A stretch of DNA of 64,000 bases from Azospirillum sp. 412522 (GTDB lineage: Bacteria > Pseudomonadota > Alphaproteobacteria > Azospirillales > Azospirillaceae): NCBI RefSeq assembly GCF_019805165.1, contig NZ_RWIJ01000001.1, positions 62,001 through 126,000 of the forward strand. The letters are read 5' to 3'. The translations under genes and the position numbers were made by a program. This document shows positions 41,992 through 50,126 of the stretch, piece after piece (the stretch's first letter is position 1; every line of letters starts with the position of its first letter). The notes beneath the pieces were generated by a model, which saw only the letters and a program-made list of their open reading frames with translations, did not search any database and was not told the DNA's origin.

Positions 41992-42212
41992 CCGATCCCC
42001 GCTTCCCCGAGGCTGACCAGCCGGTCGGCGACGCCATCGCCTGCCGCGACGCGGTGCAGCGCTGCTACTCCGGCCTGTGCCGCTGCGGCCAGCCGGAACG
42101 CTATGCGCTGGAGGCGGCGGTCACCGTCTACCGCTACCACCATCCGGAGATCCCGCCGGCCCAGGCGGAGACCATCGTCAGCCATTGGGTGGCGGGGCCG
42201 GTCCGTCATTGA
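41988..42212 (+). CDS. small protein translated with the Fur-family gene
   Basis: A 74-residue protein starting inside the Fur-family stop codon. It contains CRDAVQRCYSGLCRCGQ, a Cys-rich segment with four cysteines, and a C-terminal helix with YRYHHPEIPP. No family recognised. Coupling to a metalloregulator and the Cys/His content make metal binding a reasonable guess, not a finding. Confidence 0.65.
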   Translation: MTDPRFPEADQPVGDAIACRDAVQRCYSGLCRCGQPERYALEAAVTVYRYHHPEIPPAQAETIVSHWVAGPVRH

Positions 42213-42520
42213 CGGTTTGCGGGGCCCGAGGTGGTTTATGAAAATAATCCTTGATTCCTGCAGCATAAAATCCTAAAACCAATCCTGTCAAGGCGATGGG
42301 TCCCTCCCCAGACCCTAAGCCCGACAGCACCAGAGCTCTCCCCTCGCTTCGGTCCGAAAAGGGCCGGCCGGACAATGAAAGTCCGGCCGGCCCTTTTCGT
42401 TTTCGCGTTCCGCCTGCGGCCGGCGCTGCGTCCCGCACGCACCCCCGACAACCGGGTGGCGGAACGACCCCTCCCGCCATGCTCTCCCGGGAACCGCAGG
42501 AACGCGAAAGGAAAATTTCC
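42213..42520. other. intergenic region before the virion gene block
   Basis: No gene. It contains the terminator at 42357-42397 and presumably the left edge of the phage-derived block. I found no repeat shared with the region after 54960 that could be its attachment site. Confidence 0.5.
42357..42397. terminator. strong hairpin terminator before the capsid gene
   Basis: AAAAGGGCCGGCCGGAC pairs perfectly with GTCCGGCCGGCCCTTTT around AATGAAA. The long A and T runs let it work on either strand. It insulates the phage block from the Fur-family operon. Confidence 0.92.
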
Positions 42521-43339
42521 ATGTCGACCACGATCGCCCAGGCGTTCGTCAAGCAATTCGAGCGCGAGGTCCACGAGGCCTACCAGCGCATGGGTTCCAA
42601 GCTGCGCAACACGGTGCGCGGCAAGAACAACGTGCAGGGCGCCTCCACCGTCTTCCAGAAGGTGGGCAAGGGCGCCGCCTCCACCAAGTCGCGCCACGGC
42701 GCCGTCCCGGTGATGAACCTGGACCATACGCCGGTCGAGTGCGCGCTGTATGATTTCTATGCCGGCGACTGGGTCGACCGGCTGGACGAGCTGAAGACCA
42801 ACATCGACGAGCGCCAGATCATCGCCAATGCCGGCGCCTATGCGCTGGGCCGAAAGACCGACGAGCTGCTGATTGCCGAGATGAACCGGTCCGTCAATTA
42901 TGCCGGCAGCGCCGCCGACGGTCTGACCAAGGCCAAGATCCTGACCGCCTTCGAGATGATGGGCGAAGCCGACGTGCCCGACGACGGCCAGCGCTATGCC
43001 GTCGTCGGCTGGAAGCAGTGGAGCCAGCTGCTGGGCATCGAGGAGTTCGCCAGCTCCGATTATGTCGGTACCGACGAGCTGCCCTGGCGCGGCACCCAGG
43101 CCAAGCGGTGGCTCGGCACGCTGTGGCTGCCGCATTCCGGCCTGACACTGAACAGCGGCGTCCGGCTTTGTCACTGGTACCACAAGACGGCGGTCGGCCA
43201 TGCGGCCGGTGCCGACGTGAAGACCGACATCACATGGCATGGCGACCGGGCAGCGCATTTCGTCAACAACATGATGAGCCAGGGCGCCGCGCTGATCGAC
43301 ACCACCGGCGTGGTCACTCTGCGCTGCCTGGAGGGCTGA
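42521..43339 (+). CDS. phage major capsid protein
   Basis: A 272-residue protein starting MSTTIAQAFVKQFERE, behind a strong AAAGGAAAA site. It resembles phage capsid proteins found next to tubular-protein genes: N-terminal helix, RGKNNVQGASTVFQKVGKG, then TPVECALYDFYAGDWVDR and a C-terminal beta domain (HWYHKTAVGHAAG, DITWHGDRAAHF). No signal peptide or enzymatic motif. Position immediately before tubular A matches T7 gene 10. Family assignment is from pattern and context. Confidence 0.75.
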   Translation: MSTTIAQAFVKQFEREVHEAYQRMGSKLRNTVRGKNNVQGASTVFQKVGKGAASTKSRHGAVPVMNLDHTPVECALYDFYAGDWVDRLDELKTNIDERQIIANAGAYALGRKTDELLIAEMNRSVNYAGSAADGLTKAKILTAFEMMGEADVPDDGQRYAVVGWKQWSQLLGIEEFASSDYVGTDELPWRGTQAKRWLGTLWLPHSGLTLNSGVRLCHWYHKTAVGHAAGADVKTDITWHGDRAAHFVNNMMSQGAALIDTTGVVTLRCLEG

Positions 43340-43405
43340 GCGGGGCGAGCTTCCCTCTCCTGCTTCCTCCGTCCCCTCTCCCCCCAAATCCGGAGACTTC
43401 GATCC

Positions 43406-43678
43406 ATGGCCTATGCGTCCAAGGATTTGAGCGTGCTCGCCTACGCCAACGGCTTCACGCTCTGGCATTACACCACCCACGACGGGGCGACCGACATCGA
43501 CACCGCCGGCTATTTCAACGGGGCGGCCGACCTGCTGCGGGTGGGCGACATGCTGTTGGCCAACTGCGCGGTCGGCAGCGCCACGCCGGCGACCGGTGTG
43601 CTGGTGGTGGCGGCCAGCGCCAGCGGGGCGGTCGACGTCGCCAACCTGACGCCGTTCGGCACCGCCAACAGCGACTGA
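43406..43678 (+). CDS. small phage structural protein, hypothetical
   Basis: A 90-residue beta-rich protein (LAYANGFTLWHYTTHDG, YFNGAADLLRVGDMLLANC) between the capsid and tubular-A genes. Similar small proteins occur beside capsid genes of podovirus-like phages and may be head decoration or head-completion proteins, but I cannot identify the family. Confidence 0.6.
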   Translation: MAYASKDLSVLAYANGFTLWHYTTHDGATDIDTAGYFNGAADLLRVGDMLLANCAVGSATPATGVLVVAASASGAVDVANLTPFGTANSD

Positions 43679-43744
43679 TGCGCCGTGGGGGAAGATGCCG
43701 CATGCCGGCGCCTTCCCCTGAAACCCGTATTGGGAGACCCGTCC

Positions 43745-44314
43745 ATGGCCCTGACCGCCATCGGCCTGTGCGGCCGCGCGCTGATCAAGCTCGGCGCGAC
43801 CGCGATCGCTTCCTTCGACGACGGCTCCGCCGAGGCGGAGGTGGCCGCCGCCCTCTATGGGCCGACGCGCGACGCGCTGCTGTCGGCCAATGGCTGGAGC
43901 TTCGCCAGCCTGCAGGCGACGCTGCCGCGGCTGGCCGAAACGCCGGTCGCCGATTACGCCTGCGCCTTCCAACTGCCGGCCGACTTCCTGCGGGCGCTGG
44001 GGGCGGGGGGCGCCGGGCGTGGGCGCGGCCTGCCGTATCGCATCAACGGCCGCAAGCTGCTGTGCGACGCCGATGCCGTCATCCTCTCCTACGTCGGCCG
44101 GCCGGCGGAGGAGGAGTTCCCCGCCTTCTTCGATCAGGCGCTGATCGCCCGGCTTGCCGCCGAGTTCTGCATCCCGCTGACCGAGAGCTCGACGCGGGCG
44201 GAACTGCTGGCCCAGCTGGCGGAGAGCGAGTTCCGCCGCGCCCGGCAGATCGACGCCCAGCAGGACAGCCAGCCCGGTTTCGAGGATTTCACCCTGATCG
44301 ATGCGAGGGCTTGA
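43745..44314 (+). CDS. phage tail tubular protein A-like (T7 gp11 family)
   Basis: A 189-residue helical adaptor. ALTAIGLCGRALIKLGA at the start, RDALLSANGWSFAS in the middle (the W-F segment typical of gp11-like proteins), and a C-terminal helix (LLAQLAESEFRRARQIDAQQ). In T7-like phages this 12-mer joins the portal to the nozzle. The start at 43745 gives the family N-terminus. It lies 10 bases before tubular B. Confidence 0.78.
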   Translation: MALTAIGLCGRALIKLGATAIASFDDGSAEAEVAAALYGPTRDALLSANGWSFASLQATLPRLAETPVADYACAFQLPADFLRALGAGGAGRGRGLPYRINGRKLLCDADAVILSYVGRPAEEEFPAFFDQALIARLAAEFCIPLTESSTRAELLAQLAESEFRRARQIDAQQDSQPGFEDFTLIDARA

Positions 44315-44324
44315 TGGGGAGGGC

Positions 44325-46223
44325 ATGATGGGACGGCTGCATCAGGTCAAGACCAACTTCACCGCCGGCGAGGTGTCGCGCCGCCTGCTGGGGCGGGGCG
44401 ACCTCAAGGCCTACGACAACGGCGCGCTGGCTCTGCGCAACCTGTTCATCGACCCGACCGGCGGGGTGACGCGGCGGTCTGGCCTCGCTTACACGGCGCT
44501 GGCCCGCGGCGACGGGCGGCTGGTGGCGTTCGAGCGCAACAGCGAACAGACCTATCTGCTGGTCTTCACCGACCGCTGGATCGACGTGTTCCAGGGCGGG
44601 AACCGGCTGGCTTCGGTTGTCGCGCCCTGGACGTTGACGCAACTGGCGCAGATCACCTGGACGCAGAGCGCCGACACGCTGCTGGTCTGCCATCCCGACC
44701 TGCCGCCGCGCAGGCTGACGCGCGGCGACGATGGGGCTTGGACGCTGGCGGAGTGGGCCTTCGCGGTCGAGGGGGATCTGTTGCGCACGCCGTTCCACCG
44801 CTTCGGCGATCCGGCGGTGACGGTGACACCGTCGGGGACGAACGGGGCGATCAGCATCGCCGCGTCGGCTCCCGTCTTCGACCCGCGCCAGGACGGCACC
44901 CGTCTCCGCATCAAGGGCAGGCAGGTGCAGGTGACCGGTGTGGTGTCGGCCACCCAGGTCAACGCCACGGTGAAGGAGGCGCTGGCCGACACCCAGCCGA
45001 CCACGGCTTGGGAGGAGCAGGCCTTCTCGGCCTATCGCGGCTGGCCGGTGTCGGCGGCCTTCCACCAGGACCGGCTGGTGATCGGCGGGTCGCGCGACCT
45101 GCCCAACCGGCTGTGGCTGTCGCGCTCCGCCCAGATCTGGAACTTCGACCTGGGCGAGGGGCTGGACGACCAGGCCATCGAGTTCGGCATCCTGTCCGAT
45201 CAGGTCAATGCGGTGCGCGCCGTCTTCTCCGGCCGGCATCTCCAGGTCTTCACGTCGGGTGCCGAATACATGGTGACCGGCGACCCGCTGACCCCGCAGA
45301 GCATGCAGGTCAACCGCCAGACGCGCATCGGCTCGCCGATGGACCGCGCCATCCCGCCGCGCGACGTGGAGGGGGCGACGCTGTTCGTGCCGCGCAACCG
45401 GCGCGAAATCCGCGAGTTCCTCTATACCGACACCGAGGCGGCCTATCAGGCCAACGACCTCGCGCTGCTGGCCCGCCATCTGGTGGCGAACCCGCGAGAC
45501 CAGGATTACGACCAGAACCGCCGGTTGCTGTTCGTGGCGATGGAGGACGGGACGCTGGGGGCGCTCACCGCCTACCGGGCGGAGGACGTCACCGCCTGGA
45601 CCCTGCTGGAAACCGACGGTGCGGTGCGCTCCGTCGCGGCGGTGGGGGACGAGGTCTATACGCTGGTGGAGCGGCGGGGCGTGTGGACGGTCGAGCGGTT
45701 CGACGACGCCCTCAATCTCGACGCGGCGCTCACCGCCGAGCGGGGGGAGGCAACCGCCGTCTGGAGCGGGCTGGCGCATCTGGAAGGGCGGACGGTCGCG
45801 GTGGTCGCCGACGGGGTGATCCGCAACCCCGCCACCGTCCAGGCCGGCAGCGTCACGCTCGATCCTCCGGCCCGCAAGATCGAGATCGGGCTGCCCTACA
45901 CCCACCGGGTCGAGCCGCTGCCGCCCAACCTGCTGGGACAGGCGGCCGGGGCCGACATCGTCCGGCTGGTCGCCGTCACCTTCCGGCTGGAGGAGACGGC
46001 GGCGCTGCGCGTCGATCTGGGACGCGGGTTGCAGGAACTTCCGCTTCACCGGCTGGGGCCGCAGCCGGCCGGCGGGGTGCCGCCGCGCGTGTCCGGCGAC
46101 CGCCGGCTTCGGGCGCTCGGCTGGCGCCATGACACCGATGTTCCGCTATGGCGCATCGAACAGGATGCGCCGCTGCCTTTCACACTGCTTTCCGTGACCA
46201 TGGAATTGAAGGTGAACGATTAA
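44325..46223 (+). CDS. phage tail tubular protein B-like (T7 gp12 family)
   Basis: A 632-residue nozzle-type protein. N-terminus MGRLHQVKTNFTAGEVS and then ALRNLFIDPTGGVTRRSG, the 'N-F-x-P-x-G-G-x-x-R-R' pattern of this family, followed by a long beta-rich body (YMVTGDPLTPQSMQVNRQT). Overlapping ATGs at 44325 and 44328 are both possible starts. The last residues MELKVND and stop lie within the left repeat of the inserted element: the final Asp codon and stop come from element DNA, so the gene stays full length. Confidence 0.8.
   Translation: MMGRLHQVKTNFTAGEVSRRLLGRGDLKAYDNGALALRNLFIDPTGGVTRRSGLAYTALARGDGRLVAFERNSEQTYLLVFTDRWIDVFQGGNRLASVVAPWTLTQLAQITWTQSADTLLVCHPDLPPRRLTRGDDGAWTLAEWAFAVEGDLLRTPFHRFGDPAVTVTPSGTNGAISIAASAPVFDPRQDGTRLRIKGRQVQVTGVVSATQVNATVKEALADTQPTTAWEEQAFSAYRGWPVSAAFHQDRLVIGGSRDLPNRLWLSRSAQIWNFDLGEGLDDQAIEFGILSDQVNAVRAVFSGRHLQVFTSGAEYMVTGDPLTPQSMQVNRQTRIGSPMDRAIPPRDVEGATLFVPRNRREIREFLYTDTEAAYQANDLALLARHLVANPRDQDYDQNRRLLFVAMEDGTLGALTAYRAEDVTAWTLLETDGAVRSVAAVGDEVYTLVERRGVWTVERFDDALNLDAALTAERGEATAVWSGLAHLEGRTVAVVADGVIRNPATVQAGSVTLDPPARKIEIGLPYTHRVEPLPPNLLGQAAGADIVRLVAVTFRLEETAALRVDLGRGLQELPLHRLGPQPAGGVPPRVSGDRRLRALGWRHDTDVPLWRIEQDAPLPFTLLSVTMELKVND
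46198..46219 (+). repeat. left attachment-site repeat of the nested element (attL)
   Basis: CCATG, one base, then the 16-base core AATTGAAGGTGAACGA (46204-46219), matching 50510-50531 with one mismatch. It forms the 3' end of the tubular-B coding sequence; left element DNA supplies the T-TAA that completes Asp and stop. Confidence 0.85.
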
Positions 46224-46233
46224 GGGTGGGCGA

Positions 46234-46284
46234 AACCTGTTGTAAACAGGACTTCCTTCGCAAGTCGTTGATTATAAACAGGTT
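46234..46284 (+). promoter_or_regulatory. cluster of AAACAGG repeats next to attL, candidate arm sites
   Basis: An inverted pair CCTGTT-GTA-AACAGG (46236-46250) is followed by AAACAGGTT (46276-46284). Another exact AAACAGGTT lies near the right end at 50262-50270. Position between the attachment core and the integrase start suits integrase arm-binding or autoregulation. Confidence 0.5.
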
Positions 46285-46340
46285 GACGTGTGGGTTGTCT
46301 GTGTCTGACTCTGTGTGCAATCGCAAACGAAGGGGCCGAC

Positions 46341-47828
46341 ATGACGAGCAAAACTAAGAACCTAACCCGCCTTCCTTCGGGCATATATCAGGTCGAGTTG
46401 GCCTTGCCTTCCGATGTTGAGAAGCTTGTGGGGAAGCGATCTTGGCGTAAAAGCACCAGAACGCATGATCCAAAGGAGGCTGCCCGCATACGGGACCAGA
46501 TAATGGTTGAATGGCGAGAGGAGATAGACCGACTACGCAACCCTTCAGTCCGAGAGCGTCTAGCGCGCGTCATTAAAGCTCCAACTGGTTATCCCGGCAC
46601 AGATGATGAGTTCATTAGCGACCTTGTTGCGGAGCCTGGAGATGAGGATGGTCCGCCTTCATTGGCTGATTATATTCGGGAGTATTTGGTGATTGCACGA
46701 GGTATGGCCGCAGCCTCAAGAGTAACTCATGAGATTGCTGGTATTACTTTTAAGGAAGAAGCTTGGAAGAAATTCATTTCTTCCGCAGAGCGTCTCGTTG
46801 TAATCGCTGAGTCCGAAGATAATGCTTTGGCTAAGCAGCTAAGCGCTCCAGTTGCGCCGCTTGCGCTATCTGATGGACATAATTCTATTACTATTCGCAA
46901 AGCATTGGAGACTTGGAAGCATAATGAAGCGCCTATTAAAGCAACAGCTAGTGCATATGATATAACAGTTCGGAGATTTATAGAGGCCAACGGCGAAATG
47001 ACTATGAGCCAGATAGGAAGGTCTCATGTGCGCGCGTTCCGCGATAAAGTTGAAGAACAGGTATCGTCTTCAGGGACTGTGAAGAATATGCTCTCCAAGC
47101 TTTCTGCCTTGGTTAACTGGGCAACAAAGGAGGGGTATAGAAGCGGCGACAATCCAGTCAAGGGTATAAGCCCAACTAAGAATGTTGCTGCTCCAAAGAA
47201 GAAGATGCCATTTTCAATCGAGGACATCAATAGAGTGCACAATTATATCGCTGGTGTGTACAGAAAGGAGGATGATCGCTATTGGCTATTTACCGCTGCT
47301 CTTCTGTCTGGCATGCGTGCGGAAGAGCTATGCGCGTTGCGCTCTTCAGACGTTTGTCAAGTTGATGGTGTGTGGTGCTTTGATGTCAATCGAGATGGTG
47401 GAAAGCCTGTAAAAAACGAAGCCAGCATCCGGCTTGTCCCGGTCCATGGAAGGCTAATTGAACTTGGTTTGTTGAAGCATCATGAGCGTACGGCATCATC
47501 AGGAAGATTGTTCCCAACACTCAAGGCTGATGATGATGGTCGATATTCTGGATATTGGTTGAATCATATCAATCATGTTCTTCATAAGAACCTTGGCTTT
47601 GGGTCGGAGAAGAGCTTTCACTCAACGAGGCACGCCTTTCAAGACCGAATGCGCGATGCAGAGATAGAGCTTACTGTGAGGGATCGCTTGTTTGGGCATT
47701 CCGAAGGGGGCGGGAAGCGAGTTGGAGGGAAATACGGGGCTGGTCATTCCGTTGAAGTGTTGCATAGGGCTATGCAGAAGTTGGATTACCCTGGTGTTGA
47801 TTGGAGTTTGATTACAGCCACGAAGTAG
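46341..47828 (+). CDS. int: tyrosine integrase of the nested element
   Basis: A 495-residue integrase. The N-terminal region (LPSGIYQVELALPSDVEK, RSWRKSTRTHDPKEA) resembles DUF6538-type integrase N-termini. The core-binding domain follows at about 210-300 (TVRRFIEANGEMTMSQI). Catalytic residues: Arg in LLSGMRAEELCALR, HxxR as SFHSTRHAF, second His in LFGHSEGG, and Tyr in GGKYGAG. The ATG at 46341 follows AAGGGG and is preferred to the upstream ATG at 46290. It is intact. Its codon use is markedly AT-rich compared with every neighbour, indicating recent acquisition. Confidence 0.93.
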   Translation: MTSKTKNLTRLPSGIYQVELALPSDVEKLVGKRSWRKSTRTHDPKEAARIRDQIMVEWREEIDRLRNPSVRERLARVIKAPTGYPGTDDEFISDLVAEPGDEDGPPSLADYIREYLVIARGMAAASRVTHEIAGITFKEEAWKKFISSAERLVVIAESEDNALAKQLSAPVAPLALSDGHNSITIRKALETWKHNEAPIKATASAYDITVRRFIEANGEMTMSQIGRSHVRAFRDKVEEQVSSSGTVKNMLSKLSALVNWATKEGYRSGDNPVKGISPTKNVAAPKKKMPFSIEDINRVHNYIAGVYRKEDDRYWLFTAALLSGMRAEELCALRSSDVCQVDGVWCFDVNRDGGKPVKNEASIRLVPVHGRLIELGLLKHHERTASSGRLFPTLKADDDGRYSGYWLNHINHVLHKNLGFGSEKSFHSTRHAFQDRMRDAEIELTVRDRLFGHSEGGGKRVGGKYGAGHSVEVLHRAMQKLDYPGVDWSLITATK

Positions 47829-47903
47829 CATTGCGATATATGCTGGCTAGAGCTTCTGCCGGGCTTGCTGTACTCGGCAGGGCGCCCGGCACGAAACTAG
47901 TTT

Positions 47904-48092
47904 TCAATGGTATCGGCTGAAGCCGGGCGGTAGCCACTCAGAGCCAAGCCGTCCGGTCAGTTGGAGACGATCAAGCTGTGCTTCCACAGCTTCCGTGATC
48001 GGGTCGAGGATCGGGGTTCCGTCAGTGTCTCGCCGTACCGGGGAATACCGGCGACGGCTGGCAGGAACCCAAGCCCAAGCAACGTCACTCAT
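47904..48092 (-). CDS. small protein coupled to the Rep-like gene
   Basis: A 62-residue protein starting MSDVAWAWVPASRRRYS, with a central acidic helix (DPITEAVEAQLDRLQLTG). Its ATG overlaps the Rep-like stop as ATGA, so it is translationally coupled and likely real. No family recognised. The N-terminus is basic and aromatic; an accessory role in replication or copy control is possible but unsupported. Confidence 0.6.
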   Translation of the reverse strand: MSDVAWAWVPASRRRYSPVRRDTDGTPILDPITEAVEAQLDRLQLTGRLGSEWLPPGFSRYH

Positions 48093-48796
48093 GCCGCCAC
48101 CTGTTCCGGCTGGCGCTTCTCCAGTGTTAGCGGGAAGGCCGCTAGAAGCTCCGCTGGTGCGGTTAGCTCTTGCCAGCCTGTAGCGGAGCGGGAAGCGGCT
48201 CCAAGGCTCTGAGAGACGCCGTAGCGCGGCCCTATGACGGTGCCTTGGTCAGAAGGATCAATTCCGAGATGATCGCACCAGCGAACGCGCTTACCGCCTT
48301 CATTGAACGAAGCATACGGATCAATACCCTTCATGAAGTAGCGGAGAGAACCCCGCCGTTGTTTGCCGGTACGGAAGAACTGGGGACGCTTTGTCCATTT
48401 ATTTTCCAGCACCTTAACAGTGAAGGGGTTGCCGGTATGACCCGGAACCATAGCGTCGAGGTCCGAAACTAGTTTTCTGAAGAGAGACAGATCGTTGTAA
48501 TAGTCATCCTGCGGAAGGTGGACGGCAAAGTTACTGTGAGTACCTAGCGTCTTGCCGTATTCGACGGTGTACAGATAGCTGAACGGGATACCTTCGCGTT
48601 CGCACCATGCCCGCAGATTGCGGATGAAGGTTTCTTGGCGAGCAGATAGAAGTTCAGGTTTCCAACACTTCGTCTTGTTCCATGCAATTACGAAGAAAAT
48701 GGAGAACTGTTGTTTAATGTGCTCTGAGTACGCGAAAGCATTAATAAGCTGATCGATACCATGCCGACTGATATAGTCGGTTACGAATTTGGTCAA
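48089..48796 (-). CDS. Rep-like protein of the nested element
   Basis: A 235-residue protein resembling a family of alphaproteobacterial phage/plasmid proteins that carry an HSHxLLHVP-type strand and a C-terminal GxVxGxRxGxSxxxGxxAR segment. Here the strand reads GTHSNFAVHLP (His87, Asn89, His93) after SYLYTVEYGKTLG, and the C-terminal segment GTVIGPRYGVSQSLGAASR. The first part fits an HUH-type replication initiator fold, but the middle His of the usual motif is Asn, and no Tyr can be assigned as the nucleophile. Rep function is therefore an inference from memory of the family and from context next to a resolvase and a large non-coding segment. Confidence 0.6.
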   Translation of the reverse strand: MTKFVTDYISRHGIDQLINAFAYSEHIKQQFSIFFVIAWNKTKCWKPELLSARQETFIRNLRAWCEREGIPFSYLYTVEYGKTLGTHSNFAVHLPQDDYYNDLSLFRKLVSDLDAMVPGHTGNPFTVKVLENKWTKRPQFFRTGKQRRGSLRYFMKGIDPYASFNEGGKRVRWCDHLGIDPSDQGTVIGPRYGVSQSLGAASRSATGWQELTAPAELLAAFPLTLEKRQPEQVAA

Positions 48797-49558
48797 ATTT
48801 TTCCTATGTCTGTTGGTCTGGGCAATGGCGCTTCGCGCCAGCCAGAGCAGGGGTTAAAAGTCTAAGGGAGGATAATCTTATACTGGATCGCAGCGCGAAC
48901 CGTGCTGAACCCGTTGCAAAGCCTTGCCCGACGGAGGTTCCGACGGGTTGAGAATTAGCAAAGTTTCGGATAGCGGGGAGACATGATGCACAACGCCGAA
49001 CGAAGCGCAAGAGCTTTTTTTATAAAAATGCCGGGACTGCCGGGAGGTAACAGAACTGGCAGGACGACCACCGCCCGAGGGCGTGTGTGGAAAGACGCGC
49101 AAGAACGGCTAACGCCTAGCAGCGGCCACCAGGATTGTGCAGTAAATACAGTCCGTTACCCAGATCTTGGCATGTTCCGATAGCCGCCGGAAGGCCGGTA
49201 ACGAACATGGTAACAATAGGTCGGATGAACCTAGGCCATGCCCGTATATCGAATGCGGGAGGGGGTGGGTGGCCCTGGCACTCCCCCGCTACATCCCGAG
49301 AAAGCTGGTGCTTCAGCAGCTTTGCAGCCGACTCGGGAAACCAACGTGTGACGAACGACAATCGGCCAGCGCTGGCTTGCTCGGCGGACTGAACAGGATG
49401 CAGCCGCTGCACGACTGTGCTTTTAAGGTATACCCAAACAAGGCGATTGGTCGAGACAGCAAGGCTCAAGCTTTGCCTGTCTCATTTGGGTTGCTATCGG
49501 AATTGCGAGACGATACAAGGAAGGGGTCTAGACCCAAACAAGACAGGAAGCCAGTGCC
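48797..49558. other. 762-base non-coding segment of the nested element, candidate origin and res region
   Basis: It lies between divergent Rep-like and resolvase genes and has no supported reading frame. It contains paired segments: CCCGAG/CTCGGG enclosing AAAGCTG/CAGCTTT (about 49296-49340), GTTACC/GGTAAC (about 49153-49202), and a T-run after GAGC at about 49009-49021. The distal part is the res-like repeat cluster. This is the natural place for a replication origin and both promoters, or for a structured RNA. Confidence 0.5.
49432..49542 (+). promoter_or_regulatory. res-like repeat cluster upstream of the resolvase
   Basis: ACCCAAACAAG occurs at 49432 and again exactly 100 bases later at 49532, with the inverted motif TTTGGGT at 49485-49491 between them. 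An inner hairpin pairs GAGACAG (49453-49459) with CTGTCTC (49477-49483). Serine resolvases act at about 110-130-base res sites made of inverted subsites next to their own gene, and this cluster ends 17 bases before the resolvase start. Confidence 0.5.
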
Positions 49559-50110
49559 ATGGCCGTTTACGGATATGCCCGAGTCAGCACGCATGAACAG
49601 GACTTGGCTTTGCAGGAAGAAGCCTTGCGCAAGGCAGGCTGTGACGTGATCCGGGCGGAGAAGGTCAGCGGCACCAGCCGCACCGGCAGGGCGGAGTTGG
49701 ACACCCTCATGCAGTTCCTTCGCGCTGGCGATGTTCTCATGGTCACGCGCATTGATCGGCTTGCCCGGTCCATTGGCGACCTTCAGGACATCGTGCGGGA
49801 GCTACGGGAGAAGGGCGCAGCGTTGAAGGCTACCGAACAGCCCATTGATACCAGCAGCGCAGCCGGTAAAGCCTTCCTCGACATGCTGGGCGTGTTTGCC
49901 GAGTTCGAGACGAACTTGCGACGGGAACGGCAGATGGAGGGTATCGCCAAGGCCAAGGCGGCAGGCGTCTACCAGGGCAGGAAGCCGCAGATTGACGCTG
50001 ACCAAGTGCGCAAGCTCAAGTCGGAAGGGCTTGGAGCGGCGGAGATTGCCCGTAAGCTTGGTATTGGCAGGGCCAGCGTCTACCGTATCATTGGCGGGAA
50101 CGATCAATAA
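49559..50110 (+). CDS. serine resolvase (Tn3/invertase family)
   Basis: A 183-residue small serine recombinase. Nucleophile Ser10 lies in YGYARVSTHEQD, with Arg8; the VTRIDRLARS and AFLDMLGVFAEFETNLRRERQ segments complete the catalytic domain; a C-terminal helix-turn-helix (GAAEIARKLGIGRASVYRII) binds DNA. Length fits resolvases and invertases. The start follows AGGAAG. Its presence suggests multimer resolution of a circular replicon, or inversion at the repeats upstream. Intact. Confidence 0.93.
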   Translation: MAVYGYARVSTHEQDLALQEEALRKAGCDVIRAEKVSGTSRTGRAELDTLMQFLRAGDVLMVTRIDRLARSIGDLQDIVRELREKGAALKATEQPIDTSSAAGKAFLDMLGVFAEFETNLRRERQMEGIAKAKAAGVYQGRKPQIDADQVRKLKSEGLGAAEIARKLGIGRASVYRIIGGNDQ

Positions 50111-50126
50111 ACTGTGCCGCGGAAGC

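Noticed and set aside
49107..49140. Short stretch resembling the 16S rRNA 530-loop (CGGCTAAC, then AGCAGCGGCC)
   Set aside because: The match covers only about 20 scattered positions, with no neighbouring rRNA helix. Treated as coincidence.
48797..49558. Retron, group II intron or defence-system cassette in the nested element
   Set aside because: No reverse transcriptase, maturase, intron domain V or known defence effector is present.
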